The notes beneath the pieces were generated by a model that made no database searches, was not told the DNA's origin, and saw nothing but the letters and a program-made list of their open reading frames with translations. Both the position numbers and the translations under genes were made by a program. Positions 46,101 to 57,240 of a stretch of DNA of 64,000 nucleotides are shown piece by piece (the first letter of the stretch is position 1; every line of letters starts with the position of its first letter). Origin of the DNA: Mycteria americana (taxonomy: Eukaryota; Chordata; Aves; Ciconiiformes; Ciconiidae); contig NC_134366.1 in the NCBI RefSeq assembly GCF_035582795.1, positions 168,466,401 to 168,530,400 of the forward strand, in the 5' to 3' direction.

Positions 46101-47976
46101 ATAGTTTGAAAAGAAGTAACATAGAAAACCTAAGCATAGGTTGCATTTACAGCTGGACAAAGGGGTAAAGACATTTAAATTTCTCTTTCTTTCTTTTTGC
46201 AACTCTGATGCCTGTGGTGCAACTCTGTCAGACTTCAATAGCCAGCTAAAGCTGGACTGAATTCAGGAGTGTCTGCTAGAAGGGGAGGGAGGACCAGCAC
46301 AGGGCTGCTAATGTCCCTGGTTAAACTGGTGTCACTTTTCTTCTTGAATGAACATTGAAGAAAATGTCCTGTAGCAGAGAATAAGCATCGCATGTAATTC
46401 TTAAAGCTCTTTTATCAAAATACAATCCCAAGGACTGTGGTTTACCTAGTTGAGTTGTATTGCCAGTGCTCCTTCTGCTGGAGACTGATTGCTTAGTCAC
46501 AGAAATAATATTCTACTTCAAAATGGAGCTAAGAAATAAGAAAATTACAATACAGCACAGCACTTTCATCAAGGAGCAATGAGTGCCAGTTGCATACATC
46601 TGAGTCAAGGGTACACTGTGCCTTTAAATTAATCTTTGGCAAAACTGTGAGGAAAGTAGGATCAACCTACTTTCCTCAATAAAATTTGAGGACTCTGACT
46701 AATCCTTCATGGTGCTTTGTAGCACCTACTCCTATGAGGTCTGGATTATCCAGGCCTGAGTTCTTCAATTTATACTGGTAAAATATATTATTACTAAGAA
46801 ACAAGAAATACTCTTAAATTAGCCTTTTACACTGCATGTGAGCTGTAGTGGAATTTGCCACATTAAATTACTGAAATGATACTTCTACAAGTAAATGTAA
46901 AGTGTAAAATATTTGCAGACAGCTGTTTACTGCACTTATTCATCAATTCATTGCTTCTAAAACCAGAATGGCCTATAAGGACAAAAGGGCTACTGATGTA
47001 ATTTACAGTGGGAAAAAGAAAAGCCTGAAACTTATTTGCCTGATCAGCTCCACCTGGGATACCCAACACCATTGGGTGAAGCAGGAAGTTTACTGTAGTG
47101 TTTTTAGTAGTTTAACTGTAGTTTACTGTAGTTTAACTGTAGTTACGAGAGTGCATCTCGGCCTCTAGGGGATTGGTTTCCATGTTTCCACCATTATTCT
47201 GTGAGAAAGAAGAGACAAAAAGGACCTCAAATCTGATTTTTCATAATTTGTGCTGACACAAAATATCTTTCCTTTGTGAGTCTTGGCAGTGGTGGAAAGA
47301 CTAATAGATTTAGGAGAAGTTTATAGTGTTTCTGGATAGAGGCAACCCCCCAAAATAAACAAACAAAAAAACAAAAAAAAAACCCCAACCCTCCTATGCT
47401 TTACTAAGGTTTGGGGGAATAAGATGTAAAATGGAAGTGATGGAAAGATTTTTTTTCTCAGGGAATGCTTTGTGCATCTTCAGCTGACATGGAACATTTT
47501 GAAATTTCTTGACAAAAATCTGGCAGCAAATTTGGTCTGATGAACCTCAGCATGTACGATGTAGTAGGCCACTCAGACTACACCGACCTACCAGCCCTGA
47601 TGCTTTTCTTCATGGTTTCCATCACTGTAGATATTTAGGAGGCATCGGTCAGGACTAGTTTGGATAGAGCTAACCCTGCCTGGGTGGATGATATTTTGAG
47701 ATCCAACCAAGCATATGGGAGCAGCAAGAGATGGTTGCTCCATGAAGTAGGATGGTCTGGAAGACGGAGTGACCTGGAGATGGAGAAGAAATGTTATAAT
47801 TTCTATAAGGCCTAATCCAGGGAAGAACTAACAAGTGATGTGCTTTCTAACATGAGAGTGGGTGCCTTATAAATTACTCCCATTGTGGATTTTGATAGGA
47901 ATGGATCTTTGTGATAAAATGTTAAAAGAAAAGAAAAGGAATAATATTACTAAATTAGCAACCTGAAGAATAGGTG
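43158..47976. other. AT-rich stretch without recognised genes
   Basis: I see no gene. It contains A-rich runs (43160-43182), a T run (45463-45480) and a small tandem TTTAACTGTAG/TTTACTGTAG cluster at about 47088-47143. The open frames at 43774-43986 and 44329-44619 show no known domain. Confidence 0.45.
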
Positions 47977-48665
47977 TGTCAGGTCTCTGTGTGCAGGTGT
48001 TGGGGGGGCACATTGCAGGTGGCCTCTGTGAGGAGAGGCCGGGGCTGCCCCATGCCAGACACAGCCGGTTCCAGCTGGTCCCAGCCGGCTCCAAGGGCCC
48101 CACCGCAGGACACAGCTGAGCCCCTCAGCCAAGCCGGGGGTGCCTGGGGGAAAAGAGGTTTCCGAAAGGGCACAAGGCGGCAGAGGCAGAGGAGGAGGAA
48201 GCCAAGGAGGGAGCAGCGGCAGAGGGACCCCGAGGCCGGAGGAGGAGGAGGGCAGGAGGTGCTGCAGGCCCGCAGCAGGGATCCCCTGCAGCCCTGGAGA
48301 GACCCCGCTGGAGCAGAGACCCACCCTGCAGCCCGGGGAGGGCCCCAGGCCGCAGCAGGGGGATATTTCCTGCAGGAGCTGCGGCCGTGGAGAGCCCGGG
48401 CGGGAGCAGGTTGTCCCTGAAGGACTGCAGCCCGGGGCAGGGCCCGCGCTGGAGCAGGAGACGGGTGAGGAGGGAGGAGTGGCCGAGAGGGGCTGTGATG
48501 GACTGACCGAACCCCCATCCCCACCCCCTGTGTCCCTCGGGGGGAGAGGAGTCGGGAGTGAAGGGGTGAAGCTGGGCCTGGGAAGGGGGTGCGGGGCAGA
48601 TGGTTTTTTTTTAATGTTTTTCTGGGATTATTTAATTGGCAATAAATGAAAATAATTTAATTTCA
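47977..48665 (+). repeat. ERV LTR, family C (copy truncated after the polyadenylation signal)
   Basis: It starts near TGTCAGGTCTCTGTG and matches 33458-34100 closely (about 95% or better by eye) through the GC-rich CTGGAGCAG region. AATAAA is at 48641-48646. Similarity to the longer copy stops roughly 15-20 bases after this signal, so the whole U5 is missing. High GC again creates long meaningless open frames. Confidence 0.82.
48641..48646 (+). terminator. LTR polyadenylation signal
   Basis: AATAAA in ATTGGCAATAAATGAAAA. The LTR similarity ends shortly downstream. Confidence 0.6.
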
Positions 48666-49729
48666 AAAGGATAGAATTATTGCTTTTTGCCAAGGAAGAC
48701 ACAACCAATGGAAATCTTTCTCATGACAGTTATACTTACTCCTAGCTTTTTCCTATAGTAGTTCATACTTTATAATCTTTCTTTTAAAAGGAATCTGAGT
48801 GGCTATTGATCTGTTTAGAAGAGTTTATCACAAGATACTTTACCCATAATTTTTATATCTAAGCATGCTTTCAGCTTTTTCACGGCATTTATCTTCAGAA
48901 GAAGGTAACTAGATCTGGCTATTCCTTCCAGTCTCCCTGTGTTTCACTATTAAGGGGATCAAGAAGCTTTGGCTCTCCAGGTGTGCAGCAACCAGGATAA
49001 ACTTCTGGAGATTCAGTGACCATCTTCTAACTCACTAGCCATAGCTAGTTCCACCTGGATCAGTTTCTTATCCCTTCTCATCTGGTTCCAGACTCAGAGA
49101 GACTCATGAACGCACACATGGTTTATTTTTTCATTGTAATATCAAGCAAGTATGATGCCTTGTAAAGGGGGCCAGAAAGTGTTTTCTAAGCTCCAGCTGT
49201 CTTGCAGATTAAATTCAAAAGTTCTGGTTTACGATTCACCTTTGCAAACATTTAATCCCTTTCTAATACTTCATTTCATATATCCTCCTATTGGTTATCA
49301 TCTTCTGTCATACATCAGTCATGTCCCTTTCAACTGTCAATTTTTACCTACACAATCAGCTTGTACACAACTTTAAGTAATTTGCAGCACTTTGTTCATT
49401 TCATGTTGTGTATTTTGAAACGCTATATTTAGCTATTTCCTGGTTCTCATATTCTCTTCCAGAAAGTGCCAGAGGTGTCTTATGTAGTTCTTCATTAGTC
49501 CTTTGATGAATTGCAATCATCCTGCTCATCAGTCTAGTACCAGCTGCTCATCAGTTAAACTGCTGAGTTTTGCTGATGTTGACATTAGCATCCGCAATTC
49601 TTTTAAAATCAACAATTGCCCTGGAAGTCAGTCCCAAGGAAATGTATTTTAGAGTTAGGCATACAGTGTAAGCTTGACTCGTTCTATAACTGATTGAAAT
49701 GGGTACTCCAAGGGAGCCATTTAATGCAA
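48666..49729. other. Stretch without recognised genes
   Basis: I see no gene. It is AT-rich, with no clear repeat. The last bases (49725-49729, TGCAA) are the left flank of the next ERV. Confidence 0.5.
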
Positions 49730-50271
49730 TGTCATGGTTTAACACTAGTCAGCAACTAAGCACCACACACCTGCTTGCTCACCCTCCCCCCTGGTGGCAT
49801 GGGGCAGAGAATCGGGGAAGAAAAAGTAAAACCTGTGGGTTGAGATAAAGACAGTTTAATAGGACAGCAGAGGAAGAGAAAATAATAATAATAATGATAG
49901 AAGAATGTACAAAACAAGTGATGCACAATGCAATTGCTCACCACCTGCTGACTGATGCCCAGCCAGTCCCTGAGCAGCAATCGCTGCCCCCCAGCCAACT
50001 GCCCCCAGTTTCTATACTGAGCATGACACCATATGGTATGGAATAGCCCTTTGGCCAGTTTGGGTCAACTATCCTGGCTGTGCCCCCTCCCATTTCTTGG
50101 GCACCTGGCAGAGCATGGGAAGCTGAAAAGTCCTTGACCAGTGTAAGCACTGTTCAGCAACAACTGAAACATCAGTGTGTTATCAACCTTATTCTCATCC
50201 TAAATCCAAAACACAGCACTATACCAGCTACTAGGAAGAAAATTAACTCCATCCCAGCCAAAACCAGGATA
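49730..50271 (-). repeat. ERV LTR, family A (3' LTR)
   Basis: The reverse complement starts TATCCTGGTTTTGGCTGG and ends TTAAACCATGACA. It matches the LTRs at 8346 and 9389, including the TATA-region block with CCATATGGTGTCATGCTCAG. Confidence 0.9.
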
Positions 50272-50683
50272 GTATCCACCCCTTATTCTATACCATCTAT
50301 GCCATGCTGAGGTCCCACACTTTCCAATACATTCCAATTAATCACCACCACTTTCCTTGTCTTTTGATATATACACACAGATATCATTCTCTCAATCTAT
50401 GGGCCATCCTTCAAAAATGCCCATTGAGTCCATTTAGTCCATGACTTTGGGCTCCATCTGTCATAACAGTCCTTCAGAGCAGGAGAGATGGTGTGTGGTG
50501 TTGGATTGTTGCATGCTGAAGCCAGTTCTGGTTCCATCACTGCTGCACTTTCCTTGGTTTCATCAAAGTTCATTCTTCATTAATGTGGGTGATTCTTGCT
50601 GTAATACCGTAGATATGGCATATAGCAACCATAAAAGTGATGACATACAGTATTATATAGCAATTAACTTCATACCGTTCAGT

Positions 50684-51345
50684 TCATTGGCTACTCTCAC
50701 CCAAAATCAAATCCCCTTGAGGTACACATTGGACTTCCCCATCCTTCCTCATCACCCACCAAGTGCACCCAGGTCCTTGAGCAAAAGCAATCCCATGAAT
50801 GGGTTTACATTTGCCCCAGGCAGGAATAACCCAAATGGTCTTCCCCAGCATATTTTTTATGTGCACTACAGGGACTTTATCCCCTTCTACAGTACGTAAA
50901 ATTTTTTACTGGGCAGGGCCAGCTCGATTGGCAGATCCCCTAGTGTTGACTAACTAGGTGGCTTTTGCTAAATGTGTATCCCAATGTTTGAATGTCCCAG
51001 CACCCATTGCTCTCAGTGTAGTCTTTAACAGTCCATTGTATCGTCCGATTTTCCCAGAGGCTGGTGCATGAGATGCAGTGTCGTGCTCTTTGGTCCAGGT
51101 ATCTATGAGGTTGTTCTGGAAATGAGTCCTGTCGTCTGACTCAATTCTTTCTGGGGTGCCATGTCTCCATAGCACTTGCTTTTCAAGGCCCAGGATAGTG
51201 TTCCGGGCGGTGTCATGGGGCCATCCAGTGGCTGCTTCCACCATTGTAAGCACATGGCACTTGCCTTGGTGGTTTGTGGGAGTCTGATATAATCAATGTG
51301 CCAGGCCTCCACATATTTATATTTCACCCATCATCCTCCATACCA
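50684..51345 (-). pseudogene. pol: ERV integrase, broken
   Basis: Pieces of integrase occur in two frames. The first (51327-51103) has EAWHIDYIRLPQTTKASA, including the first catalytic Asp. The second (51253-50954) has ESDDRTHFQ and KHWDTHLAKAT. The C-terminal DNA-binding part (50866-50684) has IKNMLGKTIWVIPAWGKC. Defects compared with the fragment at 9012-9311 are a frameshift, loss of about nine residues before HAPASGK, the catalytic Glu replaced by Gly (GKIGRYNG), and stops after LAKAT and after RAGPAQ. Confidence 0.85.
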
Positions 51346-51553
51346 GAGAGGCTTTAACTGCTTGGCTGTCTTTGACTCCAGTTTGTATTGAAGTTCTAGC
51401 ATGTCTGGCACAGCAGCAGTCAGTGGCAGCATGACTTCATTCAGGCCATGATAAGTCTACTGTTAGTCTCCACTCTCCTTTACACTTTTGCACTGGCCGT
51501 ATGGGACTGTTAAAAGGTGAGTGAGTCTTGCTGATCACTCCTTGGCTCTCCAG
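51346..51553 (-). pseudogene. pol: ERV reverse transcriptase, N-terminal fragment
   Basis: The minus strand encodes VISKTHSPFNSPI and then CKGEWRLTVDLS, the fingers region of a retroviral reverse transcriptase. A frameshift and stop follow, and the sequence jumps directly into the segment before integrase. The catalytic YxDD region and RNase H are deleted. Confidence 0.75.
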
Positions 51554-51874
51554 TCAACGAATCAGTCTATGGATGGGAATCAGGGAGTCTCGGTTGGTGC
51601 AATATTGCTGCCGGTGCAGTGCTGTGGTGGTGATCGGTAGCTGTTGTTCTTTGACCCTCAGCAACCCCACAACAGAAGGGTCCTCCGAGAGTCCAGGCAA
51701 TGTGGACAGCTGTTTAATTTCCTCCATCTCCAAGGCAGCTATACCAAAAGCCCACCAGTACCCCTTTCGGTCCTTGAAATACCCTCTCCTGAGGTAGTCT
51801 GTGCCAAGGATGCACAGAGCCTCTGGGCCAGTCACAATGGGGTGCTTTTGCCACTCATTCCCAGTTAGGCTCAC
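51554..51874 (-). pseudogene. pro: ERV protease C-terminal region and pro-pol linker
   Basis: The open frame includes GPEALCILGTDYLRRGYF, resembling the C-terminal part of retroviral proteases with the LGxDxL motif, followed by a linker leading to the reverse transcriptase (LPITTTALHRQQY). The catalytic Asp region lies upstream and is missing because of the deletion that joins this part to the LTR stub. Confidence 0.7.
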
Positions 51875-51938
51875 TTCAGCCTCCGATCCCCCTGTTGTAG
51901 CTGTTGGGATCCCCCTGTCACTCCAGAAATACAGATAT

Positions 51939-51952
51939 CTGAAACCAGGACA
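51939..51952 (-). repeat. 14-bp stub of the 5' LTR
   Basis: TGTCCTGGTTTCAG matches the first 14 bases of the family A LTR. The sequence then diverges into the protease region. Confidence 0.7.
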
Positions 51953-51957
51953 TGTAA

Positions 51958-54196
51958 GATGAATGCTAATTTTAGAAGGGAACCACCCTTCAGACTCTGT
52001 GGACTATAGAGAGAGCCTAGGTGATTAACTTAGATTCAACATTTAGATGGCTTAAATTAGGCAATATAAATCCCAATCTGCACGCCTGGAGTTTATCGGT
52101 ATTTAATCAACACATCTTATTTGTATGCAGCTTTCTATTTTTAAACAAACATAATCTAGTTAATGAAAATAAGCTGAGACAACAAAAGGAAATATTACAG
52201 TTGTAGTGCTAGCTCTAATGAAATCGATGGAAATTTGCACTAACTTCTCTACCTACAAGTAAGACTTTGCCTTTGGTTCCAACTCCTGATACAGAGGTAT
52301 TGATTGCACATATGAGGACTGGACCTTTCTTATAGGCATCTCTAAATACTGTGTTATCAAGATATCTGAATACTTTTAAGGATTGGGAATTCACCTCTTA
52401 TCCTAATTCAACAGTTCAATAATGAGGAAAAAGGATTTTCTTACCTTGAGACTTGTGGTAAGATACAACTGCTAGATATTTTAATAAGAGAAGGGGGTAT
52501 GCATAGCTAAAAAAACCCAAACCAAACCACTAATAACAAAAAAAAAAAAGCAACAAAAGCAATCTTTCATATATATTCATTTGAGCCATTAACATCTCTT
52601 AGCAAATTGCTACCTACCATAAGCTTTTGTTTGGTCATTTTCTTCACCACATTACATGAGGTTTACAGCCCATTAAGATAATCTGTGTCCATTGACCACT
52701 TTTATCTCTGTAAATAAGTCATTGAAAGTTATTTTAGTTGGAAAACTGAATTGTTAGAAGTTAAGATTATTGAAGAATATGCAACAATAATTAAGCAGAA
52801 TAATCAAATCTGTGGAAAGGCCATCTTGTCTACTTGGAATGTTAATCAGCACATTTAAGCACAAAAATTGGTCTAGGCACAGCCTGAGTTCCCTGGGGGA
52901 GTCTGGGATTTTCTGAAATTCCCACATAGGGAGCTCCTGAAACAAGTACGTTGTTGTGAAGAGGGTTAGGAGGACAGTCAACCACCTTGTCTCAGGTCAG
53001 TTTATTGTCTTAAACCAGTCCATTGTCTCATCCATGCTGACAAGACAATAAGGAGCTGATAAGGAAGGCAAGCTGAGGAGTTCCTGGGACACCCTAGGGA
53101 TTAATGATATAAGTGCATGGACTAGGTGTGCACACAAGATACCCCATAATTATAACTATATGGAAACTTAAGATTCATACTTAAAACTAAAATTCCATAG
53201 CTCTTACCACAGTGGTATTTTTGCAGTTTTTGAAGACCAGAAGAATGGAACTGCAAATGGCTTTTTGCTTTACTGGTAGTCCATAGTCTCAAATATAATT
53301 ACTTGCTCAAAGTTAGAAGAAAGATTATTTTTTAGTTAGTATCTTTTCAAGCTTATATGAAAGACTTGCTGAAATGAGTTAAAAACTTTATTTGCAAACT
53401 GATTAGTTGGGAAGGTGACCCCCAGTTTTAATTCATTAATTAAAAAAAAAAAAAAAGAAAAAAAAGTAAAATATGGACTGTCGTTTCTCTCCCTTTTAAT
53501 TAAATTTCTGGAAACCTTTTAACAAAAGATTATTTTTTTTTTCTGCCTTGGCCTCTTACCAGCAGTGCTAAGTTCTGTACAGTATGCTTTTAGTGCCCAA
53601 TTGAATACTAATAAAGAGAGTTCATACTCATTGTCTACAGCTGGAACTAGCTTAGTATATTATCAGTCATTAAAAAATTCTAAGGTGCAGTGTCAGCTTT
53701 CAAGTATAGTGGACTCTGCTTAAGACCAGACTAAACAAGCTATTTTCATTAGTTAAGTATGGTATGTATTAAACAGATATAATAATCAATAAACAGAATT
53801 TGGCAGTTATATGCGATGTAAAACAGGACTTTTTTGTTGATGTCAGTAGAGCTAAACGAGTAGCAAATTAAAACTGTAGCCAAAAGAAGGGGGAAGATCT
53901 TCCAAACAGTGAAAACAAGAATCTATATTTTTGTCTGAAAATTAAGAATAAGAACAAGAGTTCAAACTTAATGAGAAACATGGAAATACCCAAGACCAAG
54001 AGTTCTCTGTTTCCATTGCAATAGATATTTGGTTCCAGCTTGCTCTTCTTGAAATCAGTGGAAGTACATTCAACACTTGTTGCTTAGAAGATAGTTTGAG
54101 TTCTTGGTAATTTATATAGACAAACTTTCTGACTATACCTCAAAAGAGCACTGAATGGAATGACTAAGTTGAGATCTACTCATAAAATATGTAAAT
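51958..54196. other. AT-rich stretch without recognised genes
   Basis: I see no gene. A-rich tracts lie at 52540-52550 and 53441-53467, and a T run at about 53531-53541. Confidence 0.5.
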
Positions 54197-54201
54197 GCAT
54201 G
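54197..54201. repeat. Target-site duplication, left copy (GCATG)
   Basis: GCATG is repeated exactly at 55247-55251. Confidence 0.85.
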
Positions 54202-55246
54202 TGTGGTCGGTTGACCATAGCTGGATGCCAAGTGCCCACTGAAGTTGCTCTATCACTCCACCTCCTCAGCTGGACAGGGGGAGAAAATTATGACAAAAGG
54301 CTCATGGGTCGAGATAAGGACAGGGCAATTACTGTCACAGGCACAACAGACTCGACTTGGGGAAAATAATTTAATTTATTACCAATCAAATCATAGTAGG
54401 ATAATGAGAAATAAAAACAAATCTTAAAAACACCTTCCCCCCACCTCTCCCTTCTTCCCGGGCTCAACTTCGCTCAGTACATCACATGTAGTCTCTGCTG
54501 CTTGTTCCTCCTCGCTCACTTCCCCTGCTCCACCATGAGGTCCCTCCCATGGGAGACAGTTCTCCATGAATTTTTCCAACACAGATCCTTCCCACGGGCT
54601 GCAGTTCTTCACAAACTGCTCCAGCGTGGGTCCCCCACGGGGTCACAAGTCCTGCCAGCAAACCTGCTCCAGCGTGGGCCCCTCTCTCCATGGGTCCATA
54701 GCAATACATATCACCATGGGCTACTCTCCACAGGAACACAGGTCCTTCCAGAAGCCTGCTCCAATGCGGGCTATCCACGGGGTCTCAGTCTCCTTCAGAT
54801 GCATCCACTTGCTCCAGCATGGGGTCCGCACGGGCTGCAGGTGGATATCTGCTCCACCATGGACCTCCATGGGCTACACGGGGGCAGCCTGCCTCACTAT
54901 GGTCTTCTCCACGGGCTGCAGGGGAAACTCTGCTCCAGTTCCTGGAGCACCTCCTCTCTATCCTTCTTAACTGACCTTGGTGTCTGCAGAGTTGTTTCTC
55001 TCACATATTCTCACTCCGCTCTTCCAGCTGCTGTTGCACAGCAGTTTTTTCCCCCCCTTCTTGAATATGTTATCCCAGAGGTGCTACCAGTGTCACTGAT
55101 TGGCTCAGCCTTGGCCAGTGGCAGGTCCATCTTGGAGCCGGCTGGCATTGGCTCTGTCAGACATAGGGCCAGCTTCTGGCATCTTGTCACAGAAGCCACC
55201 CCTGTAGCCCCTCTGCTACCAAAACCTTGCCACACAAACCCACACA
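54202..55246 (-). repeat. Solo ERV LTR, family B (1045 bp)
   Basis: The reverse complement begins TGTGTGGGTTTGTGTGGCAA and ends GGTCAACCGACCACA. It is flanked by perfect GCATG duplications. It contains a polyadenylation signal (TTTATT at 54375-54380, reversed), the U5 block CTCATGGGTCGAGATAAG, and the degenerate CTGCTCCA/CTGGAGCAG minisatellite. It is clearly the same family as 21200-22356. The 258-codon frame at 54502-55278 is not a gene. Confidence 0.92.
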
Positions 55247-55251
55247 GCATG
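55247..55251. repeat. Target-site duplication, right copy (GCATG)
   Basis: It is identical to 54197-54201. Confidence 0.85.
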
Positions 55252-55924
55252 TTTCTTTTGAAATGCTTATTTGGGTGAGTTGAATTTTCTTCTTTAAATA
55301 AATATATTCTTAAACACATTGCCAAATAAGGGTGATCTGCTAACTAGAAGACTATGCTAGATCATGCAAGCCATACCTGAATGAGTAAATAAATGTATTT
55401 TATTACTTATAACTTGTTTGAATACTCACAGGATATATGCTCAAATACACTTCAGCTTTTGCATTGGAAATGCTACAACCTCAGATTCAAGAAGAATAAA
55501 GAAACAATTTGCTCAGAATAAGAGAAGACTTTTAGTGCTGTGGTTATTTTTTGTATCCCTCTTACATTTATAGATGAAAGAGTAAAAAAAGATTAATGCA
55601 GTTGCTGTTTTTTTCCAGGCGATAGGCCTTTTCCACAAACAACTGACTGCTATGATCAACGTGTTTTGCGCAAAATATCTCTGACTTATTTGGTGAAATG
55701 TCAGAACAATAAAGTATTTGTCCTCTGGAAGCTGGCCTGAAATTATCAAAAACTACTGAAAACTCCAGGCTTTTCAGCTGTAGCCAAACTACCCCACCTT
55801 GAAGATGTCGTGTCAAGAATCTAACACTTACTGGCTTTTGGCTGGAAACCTGATATTTTCTAGAATCACTAATTTCAATTGATGCTGCCAAAGCTACAAG
55901 GCTCCTTAACACAAGGCAAGACTG
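55252..55924. other. Stretch without recognised genes
   Basis: I see no gene. The minus-strand frame at 55568-55984 has no recognisable domain and runs into CR1 sequence. Confidence 0.45.
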
Positions 55925-56250
55925 GATTGCAGACAACACAAAACTGGGAGGAGTGGTTTGCTCACCAGATAGTTGTGCTACCATTCAGAAGGACCCTGTC
56001 AGGCTGGAGGAATGGGCTGACAGAACCCTTGTGAAGTTCAACAAAGGGAAAAGCCAAGTCTTGCACCAAAGGAGGAATAACCCCATGCACCAGTACAGGC
56101 TGGGGACCAGGTCTGCAGAGAAGGAGCTGGTGGTCCTGGTGGACACCAAGTTGCACATGGCGCAATGATGTGCCCTTGCAGCAAAGAAGGTCAACAGCCT
56201 CGCAGTGTGCATTAGGCAGAGTGTTGACAGAAGGTCAAACCACCTAAGAT
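55925..56250 (+). mobile_element. CR1 LINE fragment, reverse-transcriptase part
   Basis: The + strand encodes a decayed version of the region just after the CR1 active site: IADNTKLGG (the active-site Asp pair reads Asp-Asn), EEWADRTLVKFNKGKSQVL, RNNPMHQYRLG, then EKELVVLVDTKLHMAQ before a stop. Frames shift after 56165. Both ends are missing. Confidence 0.8.
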
Positions 56251-56830
56251 GGTTCTGTAGCACCATGAATGGACTTCAGCACATGCTTTTAAATATATAC
56301 CATGTAGATATTTATCTCTGCACCCTGCACTCAATACAAAGCAACCGTCAACAGAAAGAAGTGCTTTTAGTAAACAATTTATCTAAGCAGTTTTAGATGC
56401 ACATCTTTGAGTAATTTCACTGAGAAGTACCTATTTATCTCCATGACTATATCAGGTGAAGACACACACACTTGTTCAAATGAGTCCTATCTCTAGAGAA
56501 TTTATTCAACAAGAAAGTCGGTTAGCTTGGACACAGAACTGCACAACTGCAATTAATATGCTGCCACAAGCTAATCTCCACACAGTGCTGCACTGAGTTT
56601 TATAGGCATACTAGTTTGAGCTGCCCTAACGCATGGTCTCTGAAATCTATGCATCATTACACAAATATTCATTTTCCCAGTGATAAATCCCCAAATTAGT
56701 TGCAAATTGATATTTTGGGATTTCTTTATTTCCTGTGGATATTTCCATTTTAAATAAACATGCCAGGATTCATTGAGAAGTCATTTTGAAGGAAAAAAGA
56801 CAGCAGTCTAAAGGCACAGTGTGTTCTGGT

Positions 56831-57240
56831 TCACCTTGTATCAGTGGCTGTGTTTGTACAAGATCCGAGTTCCCAGGTCCTTGGCATTGTTGATGCCTTG
56901 GTTTCTGATGGACATAAACTCAGCACAAGCCAGGGGAGGGCCATTGCCTTCTTTGGATAAGCAATCCACACATACATCAGAGAGGTGACAAAAAATTTAG
57001 CACCTCGGAATGCCAGGTCACTTTGCCAACTGCCTTCTGTGGATTTGGGGATTTCACTGATTTTTGAAAAGATCAATTTAAGTTTATCCAAAATCACATG
57101 GATCTCAAGGACTGTGTCTTCCAGATCCTCACTAGGATTTGGAAGACACATCTTCATTTCAGTTACCCTAGTTTTCCTTTTAAAATGGCTGGCATTCTGC
57201 TTTTGCCATCTCTATTCTCTCATGTTTGTATCTCCTGAAC
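56831..57240 (-). pseudogene. Possible degraded coding remnant (unidentified, weak)
   Basis: A CTTCCCTTTCCTTACAG acceptor-like tract precedes a minus-strand stretch that is mostly open. After one stop it reads MKMCLPNPSEDLEDTVLEI onward and, after a frame change near 56980, continues open for about 45 codons in another frame (DVCVDCLSKEGNG...). I do not recognise the protein. It could be an old processed pseudogene or coincidence. Confidence 0.2.

Larger units (their letters stand above)
49730..51952 (-). mobile_element. Internally deleted ERVL-like endogenous retrovirus
   Basis: Read on the minus strand: 14 bases of 5' LTR (51952-51939, TGTCCTGGTTTCAG), then directly the C-terminal protease region, a short reverse-transcriptase N-terminal piece, a jump into integrase, the integrase C-terminal domain, about 400 bases without any env-like frame, and a complete 3' LTR (50271-49730). 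The flanks are TGCAA (49725-49729) and TGTAA (51953-51957), a candidate 5-bp target duplication with one mismatch. It belongs to the same family as the element at 8346-9962. Stops and deletions make it dead. Confidence 0.85.
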
